Source: Streptomyces abyssalis
GTDB taxonomy: Bacteria; Actinomycetota; Actinomycetes; Streptomycetales; Streptomycetaceae
Assembly: GCF_001751365.1 (NCBI RefSeq)
Contig: NZ_LJGT01000041.1
Coordinates: 428,208 to 492,207, forward strand
DNA length: 64,000 nt
Direction: 5' to 3'
Under the pieces are notes generated by a model. That model was not told where the DNA came from. It worked only from the letters and a program-made list of their open reading frames with translations, and did no database searches. Made by a program: the position numbers and the translations under genes. Shown here piece after piece: positions 8,407 through 16,114 of this stretch; the first letter of the stretch is position 1, and the number at the start of each line of letters is the position of its first letter.

Positions 8407-9272
8407 GACCGGCGCCCGTCGCTGTTGCCGTTGCCGTTGGCGTCGTCGTCCCGCTCCCGCCGGGCCAGTGCGGCCACGGTCAGCCGGAGCACCTCGGCAT
8501 GCGCGGGCTGCATCTCGGCGAACACCCCTTCCGCCCGGTGCGCTTGGTCCGCGCCGCCGGCTCCGGGCGCCCCGGCCCCGTACGGTCTCCCGGAGTTCCG
8601 CGGGCGCGGCTGCTCCGGTGCCTGGTCCAGGTTTTCGAGCATCATCGCCGCCATTCCGTCCGGGAGGTGGGCTGCCAGGTCCGAGGCGAGGGGCCCGATG
8701 CGGGGATCGCCGGGTGACGCGTCGGCGAGCTCGTCCATCCGCTCGTAGAGCGCCTGACCGCGGGCGACCGCCTCCGGCTCGGTGAGCGGACGCAGCAGTT
8801 CGAGGAGGTGTTCCCGGTCCTCCGGCCCGGCCAGGGCGCATACGAAGGTGAGCATCTCGCGGTCGGCCTCCGCGAACTTCGAGCCCCCGGCGGGCAGTTC
8901 GCGCAGCACCGCCGCCATGTCCGGCGACACCGCCGAGTCGGGGTGCAGCTCCGGGTCGGCCAGCAGCGAGGCGAGCCGCTCCCGCCGCTCGCCGATGGTC
9001 TCCTGCTGCCGTGCGAGGTCGGCGTCCAGCTCCAGGAGCACCTCGCGCAGCTCACGGTCGTGGTCCTCGGCCAGCACCTCGCGGATCTCGTCCAGGGAGA
9101 GTCCCAGTTCCGCCAGCCGTCGTACGCGCGCGAGTACCACGGCGTCGCGCATCCGGTATTCGCGGTAGCCGTTGGGGCGCCGTACGGGTTCGGGAAGGAG
9201 CCCGAGGCGGTGGTAGTGCCGCACGGTCCTGGTGGAGACCCCGACCAGGGCGGCGAGCTCGCCGATTCTCAT
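8403..9272 (-). CDS. MerR-family transcriptional regulator
   Basis: A 289-residue regulator. Residues 1-70 form the winged helix-turn-helix of the MerR family (MRIGELAALVGVSTRTVRHY, then RRPNGYREY), followed by the coiled-coil dimerisation helix. The long C-terminal part (100-289) is an effector domain of unknown ligand; it has no Cys cluster, so metal or redox sensing through thiols is unlikely. The start is the ATG at 9272: an upstream TTG at 9284 is part of the -10 hexamer of the gene's own promoter. It overlaps the following membrane protein gene by four bases. Confidence 0.88.
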   Translation of the reverse strand: MRIGELAALVGVSTRTVRHYHRLGLLPEPVRRPNGYREYRMRDAVVLARVRRLAELGLSLDEIREVLAEDHDRELREVLLELDADLARQQETIGERRERLASLLADPELHPDSAVSPDMAAVLRELPAGGSKFAEADREMLTFVCALAGPEDREHLLELLRPLTEPEAVARGQALYERMDELADASPGDPRIGPLASDLAAHLPDGMAAMMLENLDQAPEQPRPRNSGRPYGAGAPGAGGADQAHRAEGVFAEMQPAHAEVLRLTVAALARRERDDDANGNGNSDGRRS

Positions 9273-9278
9273 GCCTCG

Positions 9279-9309
9279 ATTCAAGACCTTGTCGCTGCGT
9301 CAAGGTCAA
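9279..9309 (-). promoter_or_regulatory. MerR-type promoter, 19-bp spacer with dyad
   Basis: On the minus strand TTGACC (9309-9304) and TTGAAT (9284-9279) are 19 bases apart, the overlong spacing typical of MerR-controlled promoters. Inside the spacer and overlapping the -35 is the inverted repeat GACCTTG, 9 bases, CAAGGTC (9285-9307). The -10 ends six bases before the ATG at 9272, so the transcript should begin at or next to the start codon. Autoregulation is the simplest reading. Confidence 0.75.
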
Positions 9310-9407
9310 GCGCGCACCGCCGGACCGCCCCGCGGCTCGTTTTCGCCGGTGGCGGAAGAGCACGCCGCTGCGGTGCCGTCACCGCGCCGCGCTTCTAATC
9401 TGAAGCG

Positions 9408-9995
9408 GTGAGCAGCCACGCGTCGGACCGAGCCCGCGTCATTCCCCTGCGCCCGCGGACCCCTGCGCCCGCGCCCGGAACCCCGGCGCCCGCGCCCGGA
9501 ACCCCGGCGGCTCCGCCGGGCGCCCCGGCTCCGGTGCCGGGCGGCAAGGAGCCGCTGTGGCGGCACGTCGTCGGCGGCGTGCTGCGCCGCGCGCGGCTCG
9601 ACCAGGGCCGCACGCTCAAGGACGTCGCCGAGGCGGCCCGGATCTCCATGCCCTATCTCTCCGAGGTCGAGCGCGGCCGCAAGGAGGCATCGTCGGAGGT
9701 TCTCGCCGCGGCCGCCCAGGCGTTGGGCATGAGCCTGACCGACGTACTCACTCTGGTCCAGAGCGAGCTGACCTCTGCCGTCCGGCCCGGCAGGTCCGGG
9801 GCGGGATCCGGGCCACGCCGGGCTGCTGCCCCAGTCGCTCCCGCCGCCGCGCCCGGCCCGGAGAGCGACGACGGAGCGGCGACGTCCCGGTCCGTGCTGA
9901 GCAGCACCGAGCGGACCGGCAGGACAGGCAGGACCGGCCGGACCGGGACGCGGCCCGGCGCCCCGTACCAGGGCGAGGTGCGCCTCGCCGCGTGA
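9408..9995 (+). CDS. popR: PopR/ClgR-like XRE activator of clpP genes
   Basis: A 195-residue regulator with a Pro/Ala-rich N-terminus (about residues 15-46, encoded by a duplicated 21-base unit), an XRE helix-turn-helix at about 52-108 (ISMPYLSEVERGRKEASSEV) and a low-complexity tail. The helix-turn-helix matches the ClgR/PopR group that activates clp genes in actinobacteria. The protein ends LAA; in Streptomyces PopR the last two Ala residues are reported to be needed for ClpP-dependent turnover. It is convergent with clpP4-clpP3, the operon PopR controls. A TAATCT hexamer at 9396-9401 ends six bases before the GTG start, suggesting a leaderless message. Assignment to PopR rather than ClgR rests on the neighbourhood. 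Confidence 0.8.
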   Translation: MSSHASDRARVIPLRPRTPAPAPGTPAPAPGTPAAPPGAPAPVPGGKEPLWRHVVGGVLRRARLDQGRTLKDVAEAARISMPYLSEVERGRKEASSEVLAAAAQALGMSLTDVLTLVQSELTSAVRPGRSGAGSGPRRAAAPVAPAAAPGPESDDGAATSRSVLSSTERTGRTGRTGRTGTRPGAPYQGEVRLAA

Positions 9996-10030
9996 GCGAC
10001 GCGACGAGGCGTGGCCGTGCGCCCACCGGG

Positions 10031-10642
10031 TCAGACCGCCGCGGCCGCCAACTGCCGCCGGCTCAGCACCTCGTCGGCCAGTCCGTACGCCACCGCCTCG
10101 TGCGCGGTGAAGACCTTGTCGCGGTCCATGTCCGCACGGAGGGCCGCCACGTCGTGATGCGTGTGCCGGGAGAGGATCTCCTCCACCTCGGCGCGGATCC
10201 TGAGCATCTCCTTCGCCTGGAGGCTGAGGTCCGAGACGGTGCCCCGGCTGCCGCCGCTCGCCGGCTGCCCCAGCAGCACGCGGGAGTGTTCGAGCACGAA
10301 CCGCCGGCCCGGGTCGCCGCCCGCGAGCAGGACGGCTGCCGTCGAGGCCGCCTGGCCGACGCAGAACGTCGAGATCGGCGCACCGACGAAGGTCATCGTG
10401 TCGTAGATCGCGGTGAGTGAAGTGTAGGAGCCGCCCGGGGAGTTGAGATAGATCGCGATCTCCTGCTCCGGTGCCGAGGACTCGAGATGGAGGAGCTGCG
10501 CGATGACGACGTTCGCCACGCCGTCGTCGATCTCCGTACCCAGGAAGATCACGCGCTCGGAGAGCAGCCGGCTGTAGATGTCGTACGCCCGCTCCCCGTG
10601 CGGAGTGCGTTCGACGACGGTCGGGATCGTGTACTGGCTCAT
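10031..10642 (-). CDS. clpP4: ClpP-family subunit, probably ClpP4, lacking the catalytic His
   Basis: A 203-residue ClpP-fold protein and second gene of a clpP pair. The nucleophile region GQAASTAAVLLAGG keeps the Ser, and the Asp region ADMDRDKVFTAHEAV is kept. At the position of the catalytic His, where ClpP normally reads MMHQP or MIHQP, this protein reads VLLGQPAS, so the His is replaced by Gly and the subunit should be proteolytically dead or strongly impaired. It may act as a structural or regulatory partner of ClpP3 in a mixed barrel. The ATG at 10642 is one base after the ClpP3 stop codon, with GGTGGG upstream, so the two are co-translated. The longer frame upstream is antisense noise within clpP3. 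Confidence 0.88.
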   Translation of the reverse strand: MSQYTIPTVVERTPHGERAYDIYSRLLSERVIFLGTEIDDGVANVVIAQLLHLESSAPEQEIAIYLNSPGGSYTSLTAIYDTMTFVGAPISTFCVGQAASTAAVLLAGGDPGRRFVLEHSRVLLGQPASGGSRGTVSDLSLQAKEMLRIRAEVEEILSRHTHHDVAALRADMDRDKVFTAHEAVAYGLADEVLSRRQLAAAAV

Positions 10643-10643
10643 C

Positions 10644-11336
10644 TCAGAGACCCACCCTCCGCTTCGAGGCCGCCGGGCGGACGTCGTCCAGTGAACGCAC
10701 GACGCGGTCGACCATCCCGTACTCCAGGGCCTGTTCGGCGGTGAACCAGCGGTCGCGGTCACCGTCCCGAGAGATCGTCTCCTCGCTCTGGCCGGTGTGC
10801 TCGGCGGTGATCCGCTCGATGGCCTTCTTCATGTATTCGAGGTTCTCGGCCTGGATCGCGATGTCCGCGGCGGGTCCGCCGATGCCGGCGGACGGCTGGT
10901 GCATCATGATCCGCGAGTTGGGCAGCGCGTAGCGCTTTCCCCGGGTGCCCACGGTGACGAGGAACTGCCCCATGCTCGCCGCGAATCCCATGGCGAGCGT
11001 GGAGACGTCGTTGGGGATCAGGCGCATCGTGTCGTAGATCGCCAGGCCTGCCGTGACGGAGCCGCCGGGGCTGTTCACGCAGAGGCTGATGTCCGTACGG
11101 GAGTCCTCGGCGGAGAGCAGCAGCAGCTGGGCGCAGACGCGGTTGGCGGAGACGTCGTCGACCTGGCTGCCGAGGAAGACGATGCGCTGCGTGAGGAGCT
11201 GCGCGGCGAGGTGGTCGTCGAACCGCGACGGAAGGGTGTCCCCCTCCTCGGCCCGCGGCGGCGACGCGGTCCGCGCCGCCCGGTGCTGTGAGTGCTGCGG
11301 CTGCTGCGGGTGCTGCGGCATGGCGAGTGGCGACAT
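10644..11336 (-). CDS. clpP3: ClpP-family protease subunit, probably ClpP3
   Basis: A 230-residue serine peptidase subunit of the Clp barrel that degrades proteins fed by Clp ATPases. The triad is complete: Ser in MGFAASMGQFL, His in SRIMMHQPSAG, and Asp in SRDGDRDRWFTAEQALEYG. The N-terminus before residue 30 is Gln/His-rich (PQHPQQPQHSQH) and probably partly processed. AGGAGG lies four bases before the ATG at 11336. It is first in a clpP3-clpP4 operon next to a PopR-like regulator gene, which indicates stress-inducible, regulator-dependent expression. Confidence 0.92.
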   Translation of the reverse strand: MSPLAMPQHPQQPQHSQHRAARTASPPRAEEGDTLPSRFDDHLAAQLLTQRIVFLGSQVDDVSANRVCAQLLLLSAEDSRTDISLCVNSPGGSVTAGLAIYDTMRLIPNDVSTLAMGFAASMGQFLVTVGTRGKRYALPNSRIMMHQPSAGIGGPAADIAIQAENLEYMKKAIERITAEHTGQSEETISRDGDRDRWFTAEQALEYGMVDRVVRSLDDVRPAASKRRVGL

Positions 11337-11360
11337 CGGGCCTCCTGGTCGTGATGTGCG

Positions 11361-11376
11361 GCGGCGGATTCGCCGC
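11361..11376. promoter_or_regulatory. Inverted repeat upstream of clpP3, candidate PopR/ClgR site
   Basis: GCGGCG, GATT, CGCCGC is a perfect 6-4-6 inverted repeat 25 bases upstream of the clpP3 start. Position suits an operator, but I could not match it with confidence to the published PopR or ClgR box, and GC-rich dyads arise easily by chance here. Confidence 0.3.
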
Positions 11377-11612
11377 GCTCACTTCACTGTTGGCCCGTTC
11401 ACCCCGCCACGACCGGAATCTCGGCCCTCGGCAGATTCGCCGACGGCAGAGCCGCGCCGGCGTCCTGAAGGAGTGCGGTGACGCCGACGGTGCCGCGCCG
11501 CTTCGTGGGCGGGTCGACGGGCGGATTAATCGGTCGCGCCCCGTCAGGCGAGCCGCTAGCTTCCGCGTGAGCGCAGTGAGGTGCGCGACGCGACCGCGAG
11601 AAGGGGGCCGGC

Positions 11613-12332
11613 ATGGAGAGCGAGGGTGCGCGGACCGACCGTCTGAGCTTGCTGCTCGACCAGTTCGACAAGGCCAGGGAGATGGCCGAGGTGCGGCTGA
11701 CGGGGCTCGGCGACGAGGAGTTCCTGTGGGAGCCGGTGCCCGGTTGCTGGTCGCTCCGGCGCCGGGCCGAGGCGGCGACGCCCAGGGCGTTCGGGCCGGG
11801 GGAATGGGTGCTCGACCAGGGCGCCCCGGACATCCCGGCGAGCGAGTACGCCGAGGTCGCCCGGCAGGCCGCCGGCGGTATGAGCGTCGCCAAGATCGCC
11901 GACGACTGGAGCGTGAGCGTCGAGCGGGTCGAGGAGATCCTCGCCCACCCCGATGCGCCCGAGCCGGACGAGACGCCGGTCACGACCATCGCGTGGCGGC
12001 TGTCGCACCTGCACTTCCACTTCCAGGGCGGATGGGAGTGGACCTTCGGCGGGCGGAGCCAGGAGCCGAAGCTGATGGTCGACTTCACTCCGTCCGCCGC
12101 CTTGGCGCTGGAGCGGTTCTGGGCGCTGATCGACCGCTGGCGCGACAGCGTCGGCGCCCTCACCGAGGAGCAGCTCGACACGGTCGGCCTCTCGCAGTAT
12201 CCGTACGGCTCCGACCCCGACGAGCCGTACATCGGCGTGCTGTCCGGCGCCAACCTCGAATTCATCCACCACATGGCCGAGATCGCCTTGCTCCGCGACC
12301 TGTGGCGGGCCCGCTCCACCACTCCCGGGTAG
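11613..12332 (+). CDS. DinB-like metal-binding four-helix protein
   Basis: A 239-residue protein of the DinB/mycothiol-dependent-isomerase fold. Three His regions expected of the metal site are visible: LSHLHFHF near residue 133 and EFIHHMAEI near residue 220. Members act as thiol-dependent transferases or are uncharacterised. Unusually, about 40 residues (roughly 80-118) between the first helix and the His motif include GMSVAKIADDWSVSVERVEEIL, which looks like a helix-turn-helix insertion. The ATG at 11613 follows GAAGGGGG at good spacing. Stand-alone gene divergent from clpP3. Confidence 0.78.
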   Translation: MESEGARTDRLSLLLDQFDKAREMAEVRLTGLGDEEFLWEPVPGCWSLRRRAEAATPRAFGPGEWVLDQGAPDIPASEYAEVARQAAGGMSVAKIADDWSVSVERVEEILAHPDAPEPDETPVTTIAWRLSHLHFHFQGGWEWTFGGRSQEPKLMVDFTPSAALALERFWALIDRWRDSVGALTEEQLDTVGLSQYPYGSDPDEPYIGVLSGANLEFIHHMAEIALLRDLWRARSTTPG

Positions 12333-12514
12333 GCCGGGGCAGCCCCGGGCGGCCTGCGTCCCGTCCGGGGCCGCCGCGTCCCGCTGGTGCCGTGACCTGC
12401 AATGTCTGCCCGTCAAGGAGCGTCGTCCGGTGCGTGGTGGGCGACCCCCGGGCGAAGTCCAGGGGGTGCGCAGGGCGGCGCGACCGGCGAAGCCTGCAGG
12501 AGAGGGGAGGGGTA

Positions 12515-13039
12515 CTAGACGACCGCCTCGGCGTGCCAACGCGTACCGAGGTCGCGTACGAGCTCCTGCGGGTCGGCTCCGGGTGCGAGCAGTGCGAGGA
12601 GTCCTCTCCTGCCCTCGACCGGCTGCCCCGGTGCGGTGAAGCCGCGCTCGCCGAGGAGCGCGGCCTCGGCTCCGTCGGCCGCTGCGAGCGCCGTGCGCAG
12701 GACGGTGATCTCCTTCTCCTCACCGGGGTTGCCGTCCACGGTCGTGGACTGCGTGGCGGCGAGGCCGAGCGCGCGGAGAGCCCCGGCGGGCTCCGTCGAT
12801 CCGGCGAGCGCCGCGGCGAGCACCGACAGCGTCTCCGGCCGTACGCCGAGAACGGCGGCCAGCCGGAAGGCGACCTCGCACCCGAGCACCGTCGCCTCCT
12901 CGACCCGCTCGCCGTTGCGTACCGCCGCGACCAGCGGACGGCTTCGCGAAGCCCTGACCGGGGACCCCACCGGCGCATCCGGTGCGACCACCGGCCCGCG
13001 GGTCCACGGCGGTTGTCGGTTCAGACCGGCCGGTCGCAC
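12515..13039 (-). CDS. Hypothetical protein, doubtful start
   Basis: A frame of up to 174 residues that I do not recognise. The stretch from about residue 40 to the end is helix-rich and has plausible alternating hydrophobicity (GCEVAFRLAAVLGVRPETLSVLAA and onward written in parts), and it ends at a TGA with 182 bases of spacer to the DinB-like gene. The GTG at 13039 has no good ribosome site; an internal GTG near residue 41 is as likely. If it is not a gene, the whole of 12333-13188 is non-coding as far as I can see. Confidence 0.4.
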   Translation of the reverse strand: MRPAGLNRQPPWTRGPVVAPDAPVGSPVRASRSRPLVAAVRNGERVEEATVLGCEVAFRLAAVLGVRPETLSVLAAALAGSTEPAGALRALGLAATQSTTVDGNPGEEKEITVLRTALAAADGAEAALLGERGFTAPGQPVEGRRGLLALLAPGADPQELVRDLGTRWHAEAVV

Positions 13040-13188
13040 CTGGTGGGGTGGTGAGCCTTCGTCAACCTCCGTGTGAGCGGTTCACGTCGAGGGTGAGGAA
13101 CGCATGGGCGATGAGGACGACGCGGGCGGAGGTGCGTCGCCGGCTTGCGGGAGCGGAATGGCGTGACGGGGCCGGCTCGCCGGGCCCG

Positions 13189-14259
13189 TCATCCCTGACG
13201 GCGGAGGTCTTCGCCCTGCTCGGCGAGCCACCGCCGCCCCGCCGAGAGCTTCTCCAGGGCCCGGGGTGACTCGCTCAGCCGGCCGGCCAGGGCGTCCACG
13301 ATCTCGCGGAGACAGCCGGGGTCCACCGAGCGGGCCGTGAGGAACCCCGCGGCGAAGGCGAGCTGGCCGGTGAACACGCGCTCGTCGTCCATGAAGACTG
13401 CCGCCGCAAGGGAGTCCAGCAGCCGGCCGACGAACTCGGCATCCTCCTCGTGCTCGACCCCCGAGCGCCCCCGCAGGCCGGGGAAGCCGTCCCGCAGGGC
13501 GCAGACCGAGTGCTCCAGCAGACCGGGGTGTTGCCTCACGAGCATCGCGTACGCCTCGACGGCACCGGCCTGGACCGACGACTCACCGCGCAGCTCCGGC
13601 GGCCAGCGGCTGAGCAGCGCTTCCGCGGCACGCCGGGCGTCGGCCGCGTACAGGTCCGCACCCAGCGGGTACGCCCACATGCCCTCAGGACCGAATCCCG
13701 GACCGCCCGCCATCACGGGCACACCGGCCGATCTGCACGTCTCGATCTGGCGGTGCGCACGCGGAAGGTTCCACGGCAGCGTGCACGAGAGGGCGACCAG
13801 GTCGGGACCGTTCTGATGTACGTCGGAGAGCAGCCCGTAAGGGGAGACGTCCCCGCCGAGCGACCGCACGTGAAAGCCCCGCAGCCGCAGCACCTCCGCC
13901 AGGATGTGGGAGGGCAGGACATGCCATTCGCCGTCGCTGCACGCCACCAGTACGTGGCCCTGCGAGCCTGCCCCGGCAGGCGTACGGGCGGTGCCGCGAG
14001 CGGCGGCGGCGACCGCGTCGACGGTCCGCCTGCTGACGTGAGTGGCCGCGTGCTCCCGCGCCACCGTCCACTCCCCGGACGCCCATTTCTCACCGACCGT
14101 CACCTGCGCGGGCGCCACCAGCCCGAGCAGCACCTCCTCCGCGCTCAGGCCGCTCGCCACAAGGCCGACGGCCAGGCCGAGCGCTCCGTCCTCGTCGGCC
14201 CCTGCCAGGCAGGCGTCGAATTCGGCCCGTACCACGTCGGTGATTCCGGTGCCGCTCAT
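13189..14259 (-). CDS. B12-binding-domain sensor-like protein
   Basis: A 356-residue protein. Residues about 10-95 form a helical cap like that of B12 photoreceptors and methionine synthase; residues about 105-225 are a B12-binding Rossmann fold with DGEWHVLPSHILAEVLRLRG, then SLGGDVSP and GGPGFG. The E-x-H pattern (EWH) resembles the CarH/LitR-type adenosylcobalamin site, not the DxHxxG of methionine synthase. There is no N-terminal MerR helix-turn-helix, so this is not CarH itself. The C-terminal 120 residues are helical and unrecognised. Its ATG overlaps the stop codon of the upstream SpoIIE-type phosphatase gene (ATGA), implying a joint role, perhaps cobalamin or light sensing that feeds a phosphatase switch. 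Confidence 0.8.
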   Translation of the reverse strand: MSGTGITDVVRAEFDACLAGADEDGALGLAVGLVASGLSAEEVLLGLVAPAQVTVGEKWASGEWTVAREHAATHVSRRTVDAVAAAARGTARTPAGAGSQGHVLVACSDGEWHVLPSHILAEVLRLRGFHVRSLGGDVSPYGLLSDVHQNGPDLVALSCTLPWNLPRAHRQIETCRSAGVPVMAGGPGFGPEGMWAYPLGADLYAADARRAAEALLSRWPPELRGESSVQAGAVEAYAMLVRQHPGLLEHSVCALRDGFPGLRGRSGVEHEEDAEFVGRLLDSLAAAVFMDDERVFTGQLAFAAGFLTARSVDPGCLREIVDALAGRLSESPRALEKLSAGRRWLAEQGEDLRRQG

Positions 14260-15926
14260 CGGCTCTCCGGGTCCTGGGCGGCTCCGGGCGCGCCGGGAGC
14301 GTGGTGCTGCCGCAGCGGTGCTGAACCACGGCGGGGCGGTGCCTGAAGCGTCAGGACGGAGATGTCGTCGTGCGGGCGGCCGGCAAGCCACTGGGTGGTG
14401 AGGAGCTCCACCCGCTCCGCGATCGAGGCGGCCTGCATCCCGAAACAGCCGGCCAGCGCGTCGGCGAGGCGTTCGTCGCCGTACATCTCGCGGCCGCTCG
14501 CGCCGCCCCGTGCCTCGGTGACCCCGTCGCTGTAGAGAAGCATCAGCTCTCCGGGCCGGAGGCGGAACTCCGTACTGCTGAAGTCGGGATCGCGCACCGC
14601 GCCGACGATCGTCCCTTCGCAGTGGACTTCCTCGACTCTTCCGTCGGAACGCAGCACGAGCGGCGGGAGGTGGCCGCCGTTGGCGATCTCGACGGTCACC
14701 GAGCCGTCACCGCGGGCGCGGGCGGAGCCGGTGACGATGGTCGTGAAGCTGCTGCCGTCGCTGATCACGACGTCGTTGAGCAGCCGCAGGTCACGCAGCG
14801 GCTCGGGTGCGGTCGTGGTCATGGCCAGGGTCCGCAGGCTCTGCCGCACGTGCCCCGCCAGTACCGCGGCCTCCGCGCCCTTGCCGGACACGTCACCGAA
14901 GAAGAAGGTGATCCCGTCCTCGGAGCTAGGGGCCACGTGGTAGAAGTCGCCGCTGATGTGCAGCGCTTCCGCTGCCGGCCGGTAGGCGGCGCCCAGCCTG
15001 AGACCCTCGACCTCCGGCAGCGGCTCCGGAGCCATGCTGGCCTGCAGGACGGCGATGGTGTGGGCCTGCTGCGAGTACAGCGCAGCAGTGGCCAGCGCGA
15101 GTCCCGCCCGCACGGCGAACTGGTGCGCCAGTTCGATGTCCGCCTCGTCGAAGCGGGCTCGTGCCGGGCCGCGCAGCAGGATCAGCGCTCCGGCCGGCAC
15201 ACCCCCCGCGGTGAGCTGGACGACGAGCGCCCCGCCGGTCTCTCCGGGGATCAGCTCACCTGCGATGACGGGGTCGAGCGCGTCCATCTCCTGCGGCCGG
15301 ACGACAGCGGGGCGCGGCTGGAGCCCGTGCAGCGCGTCCGCCACCTTCGGCACCTGTTCGAGCGACTCGACCGTCACCTCTCCCGAGGACCGGTCGTCGC
15401 CGGGCCCCGCACGGTGCCAGACCGTACGCCGTCCGCTCGCGGGCAGAACGACCACGGACGCGTCCGCCAGCTTCGGGACCGCGATCTGGACGAGCGTGCG
15501 GACGGTGCGGCCGTGGTGGAGCGAGGCACCCAGACGCCGGGCGGTCTCCTCCAGGAAGGCCGACCTGTCGCGTTCACCGAGGAGCGCCGCTTCGGCCTGC
15601 TGTGCGCTGCCGACCTCCCGGACCAGCCACACCGTGTTTCCGCCTGCGCTCTGCCGGCGGCCGTCGAGCCTGCGTCCTTCGTGGACAGTGTCGAACTGCT
15701 CCGCCCCACGGGCGGCGGCGCGGGCGAGCGGCTCGGCCGCGGAGGCGCTCACCGGCTCGCCGAGGCGGAGCCGGGGGAACAGGCGGGCGGCGGCACGGTT
15801 GAATCCGCGGACGGTCCCGTCGGCCCGGTCGCACATCACCACGGCCTCGTCCACCAGATCCAGCAGCTCGCCCGGCAGGACCGGGGTCTGGACCGGTGCC
15901 TGTCCGCTGTCACCGTCTTCCGTCAT
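14256..15926 (-). CDS. PAS-GAF-SpoIIE (PP2C) phosphatase
   Basis: A 556-residue signalling phosphatase of the SpoIIE/RsbU type that dephosphorylates anti-anti-sigma factors. Order: PAS-like domain (about 20-110), GAF domain (about 135-290), PP2C/SpoIIE domain (about 320-540). Metal and core motifs are ISGDFYHV, FFFGDVSGKGAEAA and LLYSDGVTEARGG, all with the expected Asp residues. There is no kinase (HATPase) domain. I chose the ATG at 15926; a GTG four codons upstream is possible and the ribosome site is weak. The gene is co-translated with the B12-binding protein that follows. Confidence 0.9.
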   Translation of the reverse strand: MTEDGDSGQAPVQTPVLPGELLDLVDEAVVMCDRADGTVRGFNRAAARLFPRLRLGEPVSASAAEPLARAAARGAEQFDTVHEGRRLDGRRQSAGGNTVWLVREVGSAQQAEAALLGERDRSAFLEETARRLGASLHHGRTVRTLVQIAVPKLADASVVVLPASGRRTVWHRAGPGDDRSSGEVTVESLEQVPKVADALHGLQPRPAVVRPQEMDALDPVIAGELIPGETGGALVVQLTAGGVPAGALILLRGPARARFDEADIELAHQFAVRAGLALATAALYSQQAHTIAVLQASMAPEPLPEVEGLRLGAAYRPAAEALHISGDFYHVAPSSEDGITFFFGDVSGKGAEAAVLAGHVRQSLRTLAMTTTAPEPLRDLRLLNDVVISDGSSFTTIVTGSARARGDGSVTVEIANGGHLPPLVLRSDGRVEEVHCEGTIVGAVRDPDFSSTEFRLRPGELMLLYSDGVTEARGGASGREMYGDERLADALAGCFGMQAASIAERVELLTTQWLAGRPHDDISVLTLQAPPRRGSAPLRQHHAPGAPGAAQDPESR

Positions 15927-16069
15927 CGACCCGGCCACCGCCCATTCCGTGTCCGCCGCTGCGCCATGCCGTCCGGGTTGCCGCCTGCTTTTCAGTTTGC
16001 TCTCTGCGGTGGCGGTGTGAGCCGCGAAGGGTCGTCCGTACGGGTGATGGGGGTGCGGGCCGGAACGTG

Positions 16070-16100
16070 AAGTGCCCGTCAGCGGAACTGACGGGCACTT
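16070..16100 (-). terminator. Terminator after multicopper oxidase gene
   Basis: Arms 16070-16082 and 16088-16100 form a perfect 13-bp stem with a 5-base loop, starting 14 bases after the stop codon of the oxidase gene on the minus strand. The plus-strand side is followed by TTTT, so it can work in that direction too. Confidence 0.85.
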
Positions 16101-16114
16101 TTGCGGATCCGAGA

